From positions 311,851 to 375,850 of the forward strand of contig CADAOF010000001.1 in the NCBI GenBank assembly GCA_902789555.1: a DNA stretch of 64,000 bases, given 5' to 3'. The stretch is from an uncultured Lachnospiraceae bacterium. GTDB lineage: Bacteria; Bacillota; Clostridia; Lachnospirales; Lachnospiraceae. Numbering within the stretch: position 1 is the first letter of the stretch; every line of letters begins with the position of its first letter. Both the position numbers and the translations under genes were made by a program. The notes below the pieces were generated by a model that was given only the letters and a program-made list of their open reading frames with translations, searched no databases and was not told where the DNA came from. Positions 40,993 to 50,094 of this stretch are shown here, in pieces.

Positions 40993-42914
40993 GCTTGCGC
41001 CTCCTCTCCGTCAGCCGGCCGCTTTTCCGGGGCTTCCACCGGTGCTTTTCCGCGTGGCAGACGGCAGATCCCGCAGCCGTAGGACGCGGCGCCGCAGCCG
41101 CTGCAGGCTTCCCGGCAGTTCGGGGTCACCTCGGCTGCCATCGCGCGCTCCCATTCGCGGCGCAGGAAACGCTTCGTTACGCCGATGTCGATATGGTCCC
41201 AGGGGAAGACTTCGTCCGCACTTCTTTCGCGGAGCGTATAGAAATCTGGATCGACGCCGCTCTCGGCGAAGGCCTGCATCCACAGGTCATAGCGGCAGCG
41301 CTCGCTCCATGCGTCAAACATGCAGCCAAGCTCATAGGCGCGCAGGATCGCCTTCGCGACCTTTCTGTCGCCGCGCGCAAGAATACCCTCGAGCAGGGTC
41401 ACTTCCGCGTCGTGGTACTCATAATGAAGCGACTTGTTGTTCTTCTGCGCACGCATGGTGTCCTTGACCAGGTACGCCCGCCGGAGGTACTCTTCGCGCG
41501 GCAGCATGGACGCCCACTGGAAGGGCGTGAAAGGCTTCGGCACAAAGAAGGAAGAACTTGCCGTGATCTGTACGCGGCCGTTCCGCTCCTCCTTGGGGAT
41601 CTCCGCAAAATACAGTTCGGAAAGACGTTCGCACAGATCCGGAATACCCTTCGCGTCCTCATCGGTCTCGGTCGGCAAGCCCAGCATGAAATACAGCTTG
41701 ACCTTGTTCCAGCCGCCGTGGAAGGCCTCCGAGGCGCCGCGGAAGATATCCTCCTCCGTCAGGCCCTTGTTGATGACGTTGCGCATGCGCTGCGTGCCGG
41801 CTTCCGGCGCGAAGGTCACGCTGCTTTTTCTCACGTCCTGCACCTTGCTCATGACGTCCAGCGAGAAGGCGTCGATCCTGAGGCTCGGCAGGGAGATGTT
41901 GATGTGCTGCCTTCCGCATTCGTCGATCAGGTGATCGGTCAGTTCCGGCAGGCCCGAATAGTCGCTGGTGCTGAGCGAGCTTAAGGTAATCTCGTCGTAG
42001 CCGCTTGCCCGCAGCATCTTCTCCGCCTGCGCTTTCAGCCAGTCCGCACTCCGCTCACGCAGCGGCCGGTAGACCATGCCCGCCTGGCAGAAGCGGCAGC
42101 CGCGGATGCAGCCGCGCATGACCTCGAGCGTTACGCGGTCCTGGAAGGAGCGCACGTAAGGCACAATGAGCTTGTCGGGATAAACGGTATCGTCCAGGTC
42201 AGTCACGATCACCCGCCTGATCTTCCCGGGTGCTTCGGGAATGAGCGGCCTGGTCGCCGCAAGCGTTCCGTCTTCGTTGTAGACGGCTTCGTACAGGGCA
42301 GGGACATAGATGCCGGGCACGCGGGCTGCGGTTTTCAAGAAGTCCATCCGACTCCCGCCGGCCGCCTTATTCGCCTTGTAGGCATCCAGCAGCGCGTCGT
42401 AGCTGACTTCCCCCTCTCCCATATAGAAAAGGTCGAAGAAATCCGCGAGGGGTTCGGGGTTGTAGGAGCAGGGCCCGCCGCCGATGACGAGCGGGTCGTT
42501 CTCCGCGCGGTCCTTCGCAAGGAGGGGGATCCCCGCGAGATCCAGGACCTGCAGGATGTTGGTGTAGCCCATCTCATACTGAAGGGTAAATCCGAGGAAA
42601 TCGAAATCCTTCAGCGGGTCCTGGGACTCCAGCGCAAACAGCGGGATCTTCTTTTCCCGCATGATCGCGTCAAGATCCGGCCACGGCGAATAGACCCGTT
42701 CGCACCAGGTGTCCTCCCGGCGGTTGAACAGGTCGTAAAGGATCTGGATGCCGAGATAGGACATCCCGATCTCGTAGACATCCGGGAAGCATATGGCAAA
42801 GCGGATATCGATCCTGTCTTTATCTTTGATGACGGCGTTCAGTTCGCCGCCCACGTAGCGGGCGGGCTTTTCCACGCGCATCAGTATCTCATCTGTGAGT
42901 GCCAGCTTACGCAT
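40989..42914 (-). CDS. TIGR03960 family B12-binding radical SAM protein
   Basis: The 641-residue protein has an N-terminal cobalamin-binding-like domain (about 35-200, CFPDVYEIGMSYLGIQILYD, VIGGGPCSYNPEP) and a radical SAM core with CIRGCRFC (about 268-275). A cysteine cluster, CREACSGCGAASYGCGIC, lies near the C-terminus and may bind a second iron-sulfur centre. The substrate is unknown; modification of RNA is the usual guess. It is coupled to its TIGR03936 partner. Confidence 0.92.
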   Translation of the reverse strand: MRKLALTDEILMRVEKPARYVGGELNAVIKDKDRIDIRFAICFPDVYEIGMSYLGIQILYDLFNRREDTWCERVYSPWPDLDAIMREKKIPLFALESQDPLKDFDFLGFTLQYEMGYTNILQVLDLAGIPLLAKDRAENDPLVIGGGPCSYNPEPLADFFDLFYMGEGEVSYDALLDAYKANKAAGGSRMDFLKTAARVPGIYVPALYEAVYNEDGTLAATRPLIPEAPGKIRRVIVTDLDDTVYPDKLIVPYVRSFQDRVTLEVMRGCIRGCRFCQAGMVYRPLRERSADWLKAQAEKMLRASGYDEITLSSLSTSDYSGLPELTDHLIDECGRQHINISLPSLRIDAFSLDVMSKVQDVRKSSVTFAPEAGTQRMRNVINKGLTEEDIFRGASEAFHGGWNKVKLYFMLGLPTETDEDAKGIPDLCERLSELYFAEIPKEERNGRVQITASSSFFVPKPFTPFQWASMLPREEYLRRAYLVKDTMRAQKNNKSLHYEYHDAEVTLLEGILARGDRKVAKAILRAYELGCMFDAWSERCRYDLWMQAFAESGVDPDFYTLRERSADEVFPWDHIDIGVTKRFLRREWERAMAAEVTPNCREACSGCGAASYGCGICRLPRGKAPVEAPEKRPADGEEAQA

Positions 42915-42932
42915 GCACGGCTCCTTGTCTTT

Positions 42933-43463
42933 TCATTCTCCGCGTTCGTCCAGATCCTTCTGCAGCAGATCCAGGAAGGGGACGGGTTCGCCGGCGCCGG
43001 GGAAGATCCGCCAGGCCTGATCCAGCTCATCATAGGTAAAACTCTTCCGTCCGCCCGCTTCTGCTCTGTCCCAGAAACGCTTCATCGTGCGGTAGGGGAT
43101 GTAGAACAGCTCGTCCCGGTGCGTGAGCAGCAGGATGAAGAAGGCGATACCGTCCTGTTTCTCAAAGTCGTCCATGAAAGCCATCTGGTGCTCATGGACG
43201 TTTGCGAGCGGGACCGTGTCGATCTTGCTTTCCTTGGCGTCAAAGCAGACCGGAATACCCTGTACCGCACCGATATAGTCGACCGTACTCTTCTGGTCGA
43301 AATAAGCCAGCGTGATGTGGCGGCTCTCCTGGTCGATCTCGACCGGCGTTATGGGTGTCGGGATCTTCTGGATGAGGGCAAGGCCGTCCTCGCGGTAGCG
43401 GTCGATCGTCATGTTGACGAGGGCTTCCAGCGTGGAGCCTCTTAAACCGTGATTACTCGCCAT
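42933..43463 (-). CDS. recU: Holliday junction resolvase RecU
   Basis: The RecU-type resolvase of Bacillota cuts four-way DNA junctions in recombination and segregation. Active-site sequence is visible: STVDYIGAVQGIPVCFDAKE, with the Asp, Asp and Glu-Lys-type residues, and NVHEHQMAFM. I start at 43463 (MASNHGLRGS) since GGAGG lies eight bases upstream. The product is 176 residues. It overlaps the end of the pseudouridine synthase gene by 11 bp. Confidence 0.9.
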   Translation of the reverse strand: MASNHGLRGSTLEALVNMTIDRYREDGLALIQKIPTPITPVEIDQESRHITLAYFDQKSTVDYIGAVQGIPVCFDAKESKIDTVPLANVHEHQMAFMDDFEKQDGIAFFILLLTHRDELFYIPYRTMKRFWDRAEAGGRKSFTYDELDQAWRIFPGAGEPVPFLDLLQKDLDERGE

Positions 43464-44550
43464 AAGCTTCACCTCCGAGGATCCTGAGGCAGGTCAGAAA
43501 GCTCGCGGGAAGAGGTGCAGTTACCGTCTTTCCGGCAAGCGCCTGCCACTCCGCAGCAGCTGTCTCCGAAAGGCCGAGCCGTTCCGCCGCGCCTTCTTCC
43601 GGCGCCGGGAAATGCATCTCCCGCGCGTGAAGGAGCTGATGGCGGAGCGGGTAGGCATGGGCTGCCGAGAAGGCCTGATTGATCCTGATGTCGCCGTATT
43701 TGCCGTCACCGAGGACGGGATGACCGGCTGCGGCCAGCTGTGCGCGGATCTGGTGCGTACGTCCTGTGATGAGGTGCACCCGCAGCAGGGTGAACCCTTC
43801 TTTCAGCGGGGCAGCGGGAACCGCTTCCAGTTCCGCCGTCAGCGCGCCGGGGAAAGGCTTATCCGACAGACTCGCCGTATTGGAGGCCTCATCCTTTGCG
43901 TAGTACTGCTTCAGGTGCAGGGGCGCGGAAAGACTGCCGCTTACAATGCACCAGTAGTGTTTTCCGATCAGCCGCTCACGCAGCAGCGCAGTCAGCAGCT
44001 GCTGGCCGGCGAGCGTTTTCCCCGCGGCAACGAGGCCGCTGGTGTTTCGGTCCAGGCGGTTTGCCGTGCCGGCGGAAAAGGTCAGCGCCCCCGTATCCTT
44101 CCCGGCAAGATAGGCTGTGATGAGGTCATTCAGCGAAACGTCGTCCGCCTTCGCCTTCTGTGTCAGAAGGCCGGCAGGCTTATCCGCAAAGAGAACGTGC
44201 TCATCCTCGAAGACCACACGGAGTTTCGGAAGTTCCGAAGCAGGTACGGTTCCCGGCTTCGATGCCGGAGCAGCCGCGGTTTTTTCATTCACCGCGCCGG
44301 CCGGACCTGACGGACCGGCCACGGTCGGTACCCCGCGGAATTTCTCGAATGTCTCCCGGGAAAAGAAAAAGGTCAGTTCATCTCCGGGCGCCAGCTTCTC
44401 GCTGCCGTCCGCCTTCCCGCCGTTCAGGGTGATGTTTTTCTTGCGCAGCATCTTATAAAGGAACCCTTTTTCGGCCTCCTTCAGATACTTCTGCAAAAAT
44501 TTGTCCAGGCGCTGGCCGGCGTCCGGCGCGCCCACGATGATCTTCTGCAT
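43453..44550 (-). CDS. RluA family pseudouridine synthase
   Basis: The 365-residue protein has an N-terminal S4 RNA-binding domain (about 12-75, RLDKFLQKYLKEAEKGFLYK), an Ala/Pro-rich linker (about 78-110), and the catalytic RluA domain. The catalytic Asp lies in NRLDRNTSGLV; the first residue is Asn where most relatives have His. GRTHQIRAQLAAAGHP is the second signature. The target uridine, in 23S rRNA or tRNA, cannot be assigned. Confidence 0.92.
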   Translation of the reverse strand: MQKIIVGAPDAGQRLDKFLQKYLKEAEKGFLYKMLRKKNITLNGGKADGSEKLAPGDELTFFFSRETFEKFRGVPTVAGPSGPAGAVNEKTAAAPASKPGTVPASELPKLRVVFEDEHVLFADKPAGLLTQKAKADDVSLNDLITAYLAGKDTGALTFSAGTANRLDRNTSGLVAAGKTLAGQQLLTALLRERLIGKHYWCIVSGSLSAPLHLKQYYAKDEASNTASLSDKPFPGALTAELEAVPAAPLKEGFTLLRVHLITGRTHQIRAQLAAAGHPVLGDGKYGDIRINQAFSAAHAYPLRHQLLHAREMHFPAPEEGAAERLGLSETAAAEWQALAGKTVTAPLPASFLTCLRILGGEAYGE

Positions 44551-44571
44551 GGTTCCGTCCCGCTCAGTTCC

Positions 44572-45159
44572 TTACAGGCAGAGGTTCAGGAACTGCTCTT
44601 CAGCCTTCTCTACCTTTTTCGCCTCATCTTCCGGCACTGCATCTTCGATCTCCGCGATGCGTGCGGCAAACTCATCCCAGTCGGTGTAGATCTTCAGGCG
44701 CAGCGTCGTACCTTTTTTCTTCAGTCTCGTGATGCAGTCGGACTCGACGTCGGTCTTTCGCTCCGCTTTCAGTTTCGAGCAGTAGGCCACGATGCCGCCC
44801 TGATAAAAGACGACGCAGTCCAGGAACTGACGCTTGCCCTTCTCGTCACAATACATGAGATGGTAATACAGCATGCCGGCATCTTCAAAACGCTGCACGG
44901 CGGCGCGTTTCTCCTCCGGCAGATAGGATGCTCCGGCAGACATTGCGATCAGGGCTGACACGAAGTTCGCGAAGGGGATCACGGAAAAGAGCGCCGGCAG
45001 GATGAAAATATTCTTCCTGCTGTGCGTCAGGAGCCAGCCGAGCAGGAAAAAGCCCGCGACCAGCAGGGCACAGATCACCGCCCAGACCAGGTACTGGCGC
45101 TTCCGGGCGGCAAGATACTCATAGGAGCCTTTATAATTCGGATTCTTGAATACTGACAT
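44572..45159 (-). CDS. Hypothetical membrane protein
   Basis: The 195-residue protein has two hydrophobic helices (about residues 24-45, VWAVICALLVAGFFLLGWLL, and 52-75) and a soluble C-terminal half of mixed character. It ends in an acidic coiled stretch (EDEAKKVEKAEEQF). I start at MSVFKNPNY (45159), with GGAGAG at -14; a GTG three codons earlier is possible. It overlaps the HAD gene by 29 bp. Family not recognised, although it resembles conserved clostridial membrane proteins of this neighbourhood. Confidence 0.65.
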   Translation of the reverse strand: MSVFKNPNYKGSYEYLAARKRQYLVWAVICALLVAGFFLLGWLLTHSRKNIFILPALFSVIPFANFVSALIAMSAGASYLPEEKRAAVQRFEDAGMLYYHLMYCDEKGKRQFLDCVVFYQGGIVAYCSKLKAERKTDVESDCITRLKKKGTTLRLKIYTDWDEFAARIAEIEDAVPEDEAKKVEKAEEQFLNLCL

Positions 45160-45844
45160 CGTTCTCACTCTCCGGCAGCAGTCCTGCCGTTTCCTTCATC
45201 CATTCTTTCCAGGACGCGGCGTAAGCATCCGCCATCGCCCTTTTCCGTGCGTCGACCGCAGCTGCCGCCGGGTCGTAGACCGCGACCGTCTTCATGCCGG
45301 CACGCTTTCCGGCGAGCAGCCCTGCCGGCAGATCCTCAAAGACGATGCAGTCCCCGGGAGAAAGCCCCATGGCCTGCGCAGCCTTGAGGAAAATCTCCGG
45401 ATTGGGCTTGCCTTTTTCGATCTCGGCTGAGGTCACGACCGCGTCAAAGAGGTCCAGGATCCCGAGCCGCCGGAGGCAGGCTTCGGTAAGGTCCCGGTAA
45501 TTGGTCGTCGCGATCCCGAGGAGGATGCCGCCCTCATGCAAGCGGCGGAGATATTCCTCTGCCCCGGGCTTTAACTGCAGGACGTACAGATACTCTTCCC
45601 GCGCCATCTCGTTCCAGGCGGCAATAATCTCCTCCGTGCTGTCCGGCAGCCCGAAGGCCTCCTTGAAATAGCAGGCCGTCTCCGGAACGCTGAAGCCTTC
45701 GATCCTGCGCTGCAGGTCTGCCGGCGCTTCCTTTCCGAAGCGGGCAAGGTAGCGTCTGTCGATGTCCTGCCACATGCCCATGGAATCGAGGATTGTCCCG
45801 TCCATGTCAAAGACCGCGCCGCGTATGTCATGAAAACCGGTCAT
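45131..45844 (-). CDS. HAD family hydrolase (beta-phosphoglucomutase-like)
   Basis: The 237-residue HAD phosphatase shows motif I in AVFDMDGTILDSMG, motif II in GIATTNYRD, motif III Lys in EKGKPNPEIF and motif IV in VFEDLPAGLLAG. The helical cap between about 25 and 85 places it in the PGMB-like subgroup. The substrate is probably a small phosphorylated sugar or nucleotide. I start at 45844 (MTGFHDIRG) with AGGGG upstream. Confidence 0.88.
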   Translation of the reverse strand: MTGFHDIRGAVFDMDGTILDSMGMWQDIDRRYLARFGKEAPADLQRRIEGFSVPETACYFKEAFGLPDSTEEIIAAWNEMAREEYLYVLQLKPGAEEYLRRLHEGGILLGIATTNYRDLTEACLRRLGILDLFDAVVTSAEIEKGKPNPEIFLKAAQAMGLSPGDCIVFEDLPAGLLAGKRAGMKTVAVYDPAAAAVDARKRAMADAYAASWKEWMKETAGLLPESENDVSIQESEL

Positions 45845-45913
45845 ATGGAAGTCCCCTGAAAAAAGATCCTGCAAATCAGAAGGGGGAACGGTGTTCCGTT
45901 CCCCCTCGCTTCT

Positions 45914-46498
45914 TCATTTCTCTTCATTGCTTTCCGGGGAATCTTCATCGGACCCGGAGACTTTGCTGTGCAGTTCCTCCCGGTTAGCCGCAACGACCTG
46001 ATAGCTGGCATTCATCTGATTGTAGAAGGCGCTGAAGCGCGTCTGCATGCTGTCCATGGAATGCGCCAGGAAATCCTGAAGGCCTTCCAGCAGGGAATCA
46101 GTGTAGTTCATCGCATTCTGGCGGATCTCGTCGGCTTCCACGGTCGCATCGTTGACCAGCTTCTGGGCCTTCGCCTCGGTATCGAGCATCAGCTGCTGTG
46201 CCTGGGCGTAAGCTTCACGCATGATCTCGCTCTGGCTGACCATTTCTTCCTTCTGCTTGCTCGCCTCGTAGATCGTGTTTTCCGCAGTCTTCTTCGCTTC
46301 GCTCAGGATCTCATCCTTGTTGGCAATGATCTTCTGGTACTTCTTGATCTCCTCGGGAGTCCGCATGCGCAGTTCCACAAGCATGTCGTCAATGACGTCC
46401 TTCTCGACGACGATGCGCTTGCTGTTGGAAAAAGCCTGCGCCTTGCAGCCGTCCAGATATTCTTCCATTTCGTTGATGATTTGTTCGATTCGGCTCAT
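45914..46498 (-). CDS. DivIVA/V-ATPase-subunit-H-like coiled-coil protein
   Basis: The 194-residue, almost entirely helical coiled-coil protein (about 1-150) is rich in Glu, Lys, Gln and Ala and ends in an acidic Ser-rich tail. It is often annotated as an ATPase or vacuolar H+-ATPase subunit H, but no nucleotide-binding motif is present. TPEEIKKYQKIIANKDEILS resembles DivIVA-type scaffolds. TCAGGAGAAA precedes the ATG. It lies between coaD and the HAD gene. Confidence 0.75.
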   Translation of the reverse strand: MSRIEQIINEMEEYLDGCKAQAFSNSKRIVVEKDVIDDMLVELRMRTPEEIKKYQKIIANKDEILSEAKKTAENTIYEASKQKEEMVSQSEIMREAYAQAQQLMLDTEAKAQKLVNDATVEADEIRQNAMNYTDSLLEGLQDFLAHSMDSMQTRFSAFYNQMNASYQVVAANREELHSKVSGSDEDSPESNEEK

Positions 46499-46539
46499 AG
46501 TAGTTATTTCTCCTGAATTTCACGGTACTTTTTCCGGTA

Positions 46540-47031
46540 TTATTCCTTAAATCGGTTTCTGACCTCTTCGATCAGTTCCCCCGGCAAAAAGGCTTCCAGA
46601 TCGCCGCCGTACTCCGCCAGCTGTCTCGCTGAGCTTGAACTCACGTAGGACACGGCGGGATCGGCGAACAGGAAGACCGTATCGATCCTGCCGTCCAGTG
46701 CCCGGTAGCCCTGTGCAAGCTGCATCTCGTAATCGAAATCCGTCACGCCGCGGATGCCGCGGACAAGGGTGAAGGCTTCGTACTTCCTGCAGCAATCCAC
46801 AAGCAGGCCGGAAAACGAGATCACCTCCACGTTGGGGAGGTCTCTCGTCACACGTTCTAACATTTTAACACGTTCTTCTGCAGAAAACAACGTTTTTTTC
46901 CCGAAATTGACCAAAACACCGATGTAAAGCTTCTCAAAAAGGGGGGCAGCACGGGAAATGATGTCCAGATGGCCCAGGGTGACGGGGTCAAAGCTCCCCG
47001 GATAAAAACCGATCCGTTTCGTTTTCTCCAT
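46540..47031 (-). CDS. coaD: Phosphopantetheine adenylyltransferase
   Basis: The 163-residue enzyme catalyses the penultimate step of coenzyme A synthesis, 4'-phosphopantetheine plus ATP to dephospho-CoA. The nucleotidyltransferase motif GFYPGSFDPVTLGHLDII is at the N-terminus, RGIRGVTDFDYEMQLAQ in the middle, and YVSSSSARQLAEYGG near the end. GAGGAGG lies inside the end of rsmD, its usual partner. Confidence 0.96.
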   Translation of the reverse strand: MEKTKRIGFYPGSFDPVTLGHLDIISRAAPLFEKLYIGVLVNFGKKTLFSAEERVKMLERVTRDLPNVEVISFSGLLVDCCRKYEAFTLVRGIRGVTDFDYEMQLAQGYRALDGRIDTVFLFADPAVSYVSSSSARQLAEYGGDLEAFLPGELIEEVRNRFKE

Positions 47032-47032
47032 T

Positions 47033-47596
47033 TCAGGCCTCCTCTTTCCGTTTCAGGAAAATGTGCTTGTTGTTTTTGTATTCCTTCTCCCTGGTGATCG
47101 CGAAGCCGGTCTCTTCCAGTCCCTGAAGGATCTTGCCGATCCTGGCTTCCACGATGATGAGTCCGTTAACGGCAAGGATGCCGGCCACGTCTATTGCCCG
47201 AAGCACGGGCATCTCCAGACCGGCGTCGTACGGCGGATCCAGGAAAATGATGTCGAAGCGTGCCCCCTGCAGCGAAAGCCGCCGGATCGCGGCAAACGCA
47301 TCGGTGTCCATGACCGTCGCTTCCGTTTCCATGTGCGTATGGGCAAGGTTCTCACGGATGCAGGCGACGGCCTTCCTTGAATTGTCAACGAAGACAGCCC
47401 GCTGCGCGCCGCGGGAAAGCGCTTCGATCCCGATCGCTCCAGTACCCGCGAACAGGTCCAGAAAGCGGCAGCCGGGGACGTCCCGCTGCAATATATTGAA
47501 CAGTGTCTCCTTTATCCGGTCCTGCGTGGGCCGGGTATCCGTACCGGGGATCGTTTTCAGGAGCAGTCTTCTTGCTTTTCCGGCAATGACCTGCAC
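47033..47596 (-). CDS. rsmD: 16S rRNA (guanine-966-N2)-methyltransferase RsmD
   Basis: The SAM-dependent methyltransferase modifies G966 of 16S rRNA. FLDLFAGTGAIGIEALSRGA is the SAM site and FLDPPYDAG the catalytic NPPY-type motif; TRPTQDRIKETLFNIL is typical for RsmD. I start at GTG 47596 (MQVIAGKARR) because AGGAGGT lies seven bases upstream; the longer frame to 47716 has no such site. The product is 187 residues. Confidence 0.93.
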   Translation of the reverse strand: MQVIAGKARRLLLKTIPGTDTRPTQDRIKETLFNILQRDVPGCRFLDLFAGTGAIGIEALSRGAQRAVFVDNSRKAVACIRENLAHTHMETEATVMDTDAFAAIRRLSLQGARFDIIFLDPPYDAGLEMPVLRAIDVAGILAVNGLIIVEARIGKILQGLEETGFAITREKEYKNNKHIFLKRKEEA

Positions 47597-47775
47597 GTCT
47601 GCACCTCCTCTCGTCTTACGCCTAACATACCCTTTGAACGGGGTTTTGTCAATCTTTCCGGCTGTTTCACTCCGCATGTGTTCCGCCGGCCATGAAAAAG
47701 AGGCAAAACAATGCATTTTCGTCTATTGTATTAGAAAAAATCGCTCATAAGCGGCATTTTCTGTGCAATTATAAC

Positions 47776-47804
47776 TTGCTTTTTTTCTAAAAGGATGCTA
47801 TATT
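47776..47804 (+). promoter_or_regulatory. Promoter of carD
   Basis: TTGCTT (47776-47781), 17 bp and TATATT (47799-47804) lie 34 bp before the start. The hexamers are the same as in the promoter at 3048-3076. Confidence 0.75.
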
Positions 47805-47837
47805 ATTCGCATAATTGTTTCAAGAAAGGAGCGTGCC

Positions 47838-48350
47838 ATGTATTCCGTAAACGAAATGGTCCTGTATGGGGCAGATGGCGTCTGCACCATTACGAACATT
47901 GTCGAGAAGAACATGCTGGGCACCGCCCGCCTGTTCTACGAACTGCATCCCGTAAGCCGCAGGGACGCCGTGCTGTTTCTCCCCACCGATAACGAAAAGA
48001 CCATGGCGAAGCTCCGCCGGGTACTGACCCGGGAAGAGATCATCTCCGCCATCCGCAGCATGCCCGATGAGGAAAACATCTGGATTGACAAAGAGTCCGA
48101 ACGCCGCGAAGCCTATTCCCGCATCATCAGGAGCGGTGATCACAAGAAGGTGATCCGCCTGATCAAGACTCTTTACGAACACCGCGAAAGCCTCATGGAC
48201 AGCGGACACCGGATGCATGCCGCCGACGCAAACTTCCTGAAGGAAGCGGAAGGTGTTCTCTATGAAGAATTTGCCTATGTACTGAACATCGGCAGGGAAG
48301 AAGTGATCCCGTTCATTCAGAACGAGATCGAAAAGGCACAGGGAGCTTAA
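47838..48350 (+). CDS. CarD family transcriptional regulator
   Basis: The 170-residue protein has an N-terminal RNA-polymerase-interacting Tudor-like domain (about 1-60, YSVNEMVLYGADGVCTITNI, FYELHPVSRRDAVLFLPTDN) and a helical DNA-contacting C-terminal domain. CarD proteins bind the polymerase beta subunit and influence promoter opening. AGAAAGGAG precedes the ATG. It is monocistronic between a clear promoter and terminator. Confidence 0.92.
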   Translation: MYSVNEMVLYGADGVCTITNIVEKNMLGTARLFYELHPVSRRDAVLFLPTDNEKTMAKLRRVLTREEIISAIRSMPDEENIWIDKESERREAYSRIIRSGDHKKVIRLIKTLYEHRESLMDSGHRMHAADANFLKEAEGVLYEEFAYVLNIGREEVIPFIQNEIEKAQGA

Positions 48351-48371
48351 AGCGTCTTCTGAGATCCCAAC

Positions 48372-48399
48372 AAAAAAGACGGCAGCTGCCGTCTTTTTT
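48372..48399. terminator. Terminator between carD and the FAD oxidoreductase gene
   Basis: A perfect 28-nt palindrome (AAAAAAGACGGCAG with its complement) has T runs in both directions. Confidence 0.85.
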
Positions 48400-48418
48400 G
48401 CTGTGCGGATCTCTTCGG

Positions 48419-50086
48419 TCACGCCTCATCCGGCAGGGCAAACCGCCGGATGATCTTCTCCGCCTGCTTCATTCCGTCAACGGCGGCGCTCGTGATGCCT
48501 CCTGCATAGCCGGCGCCCTCTCCTGCCGGATACAGACCGCGGATATTGCTCTCGCCGCCTTCGTCCCGCGGAATGCGCACAGGCGAGGACGTGCGGCCCT
48601 CGAAGCCGTCGATCAGTGCCTCGGGGGAGGCATAGCCGGGCATGCGGCGGTCGAACTGCGGCATGGCTTCCAGGATCGCCTTCCGGACGAAGACGGGAAG
48701 CGCAGAGGCAACGTCAGCGCGCGCCCAGGCGCCGCAGGTATCCGGAAGGACGGTCAGCGGCGCTTCGTCTTCAGGTTCTGCCTTACTTTCAGTTTCTCCG
48801 GCGCCTTCCGCTTTCCGAACCGCTTCGGCAAAGTCTGCGAAGCGCTGCACCGGGATCCTGCCCTTCGCAAGCCGGTAAGCCGCCTCCTCACAGGCGCGCT
48901 GAAAGCGCAGTCCTGCAAAAACGTCGCCTCCCGCAAAGTCTTCCGGTCCCACCTGGACAACCAGGGCAGCGTTCGCGTTTCTCCCGTCGCGCGCATGCCG
49001 GCTCATGCCGTTCACGCAGAGGCGTCCCTCCTCGGAGGATGCGTTGACCACCTGGCCGCCGGGACACATGCAGAAGGAGTAGACGCCGCGGCCGTCCGCA
49101 GCTTTCGCGGTCAGCTTGTAATCCGCCGGCGGCAGGTTCTCCGGTTTTGCGGCGCCGTACTGGATGCGGTCGATCAGTTCCTGCGGGTGCTCGATGCGGA
49201 CGCCCACGGCAAAAGGCTTGGGCTCCATGGCTACGCCCTGCTCATGCAGGCGAAGGAAAGTCTCCCGCGCGCTGTGGCCGAGGGCAAGGATCAGCACGGA
49301 AGCCGGGATCTCCTTTTCCTCTCCCGTTACGGTATCCTTCACGCGGACCGCCGTCAGCACGTTTTCTTTGCAGATGATATCCGTCATCCTGGCATGGAAA
49401 CGGAAGCTTCCGCCCATGGCGGTGATCCTTTCCCGCATGTTCCGGACGACCTTTTTCAGGACGTCTGTACCGATATGCGGCTTTGCATCGTAGCAGACCG
49501 AGGGATCCGCGCCGCAGTCCGCAAAGACCCGCAGGACCTCGCCGATGCGGCCTTCGGGATCCCGGATCCCGGTATTCAGCTTGCCGTCCGAGAATGTTCC
49601 CGCGCCGCCCTCACCGAACTGGACGTTGGACCAGGGCTTAAGAGGGCCGCCCTTCCAGAAGGCTTCGACGTCGCGGTCTCTTTCCTCCACCGGCGCGCCC
49701 TGCTCGAGGATGAGGGGCCGGAAGCCTGCCTTTGCCAGCACCCATGCGGCAAAAAGCCCCGCAGGCCCGGCACCGACGATGAGCGGTCCGTGCTTGAGCG
49801 ATTCCGCACCGCTTTCCGGGAGTTCATATCGTACAGTCTCCGTCCGCTCCACTTTAAAGCCTTTCGCGCGACGGAGCAGCCGGCTCTCCGCTTTTTCGTC
49901 CAGCCCTTCCAGTGCAAGCGTATAGACGTAATGAATATCGTCCTTCTTCCGCGCGTCGACCGAACGCCGGAATATTCTCCACGCGGGCAGAGCCCCGCCG
50001 GCAAAGCGGCGAAGCTTCTTTTCCAGTATGGCCCGCCTTTCCGCTTCGGGCAGCGGCGGGACGGCAATGTCGTGGATCAGGATCAT
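48419..50086 (-). CDS. NAD(P)/FAD-dependent oxidoreductase (COG2509)
   Basis: The 555-residue flavoprotein has a Rossmann FAD site, PLIVGAGPAGLFAAWVLAKA (about 101-120), after an RNA-binding-like N-terminal domain typical of COG2509. Further motifs are GGAGTFSDGKLNTGI, YSFCMCPGGQVVNASSE and the C-terminal GLYPAGEGAGYAGGITSAAV. The physiological substrate is unknown. It lies 8 bp after rlmH. Confidence 0.9.
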   Translation of the reverse strand: MILIHDIAVPPLPEAERRAILEKKLRRFAGGALPAWRIFRRSVDARKKDDIHYVYTLALEGLDEKAESRLLRRAKGFKVERTETVRYELPESGAESLKHGPLIVGAGPAGLFAAWVLAKAGFRPLILEQGAPVEERDRDVEAFWKGGPLKPWSNVQFGEGGAGTFSDGKLNTGIRDPEGRIGEVLRVFADCGADPSVCYDAKPHIGTDVLKKVVRNMRERITAMGGSFRFHARMTDIICKENVLTAVRVKDTVTGEEKEIPASVLILALGHSARETFLRLHEQGVAMEPKPFAVGVRIEHPQELIDRIQYGAAKPENLPPADYKLTAKAADGRGVYSFCMCPGGQVVNASSEEGRLCVNGMSRHARDGRNANAALVVQVGPEDFAGGDVFAGLRFQRACEEAAYRLAKGRIPVQRFADFAEAVRKAEGAGETESKAEPEDEAPLTVLPDTCGAWARADVASALPVFVRKAILEAMPQFDRRMPGYASPEALIDGFEGRTSSPVRIPRDEGGESNIRGLYPAGEGAGYAGGITSAAVDGMKQAEKIIRRFALPDEA

Positions 50087-50094
50087 GTCAGCCT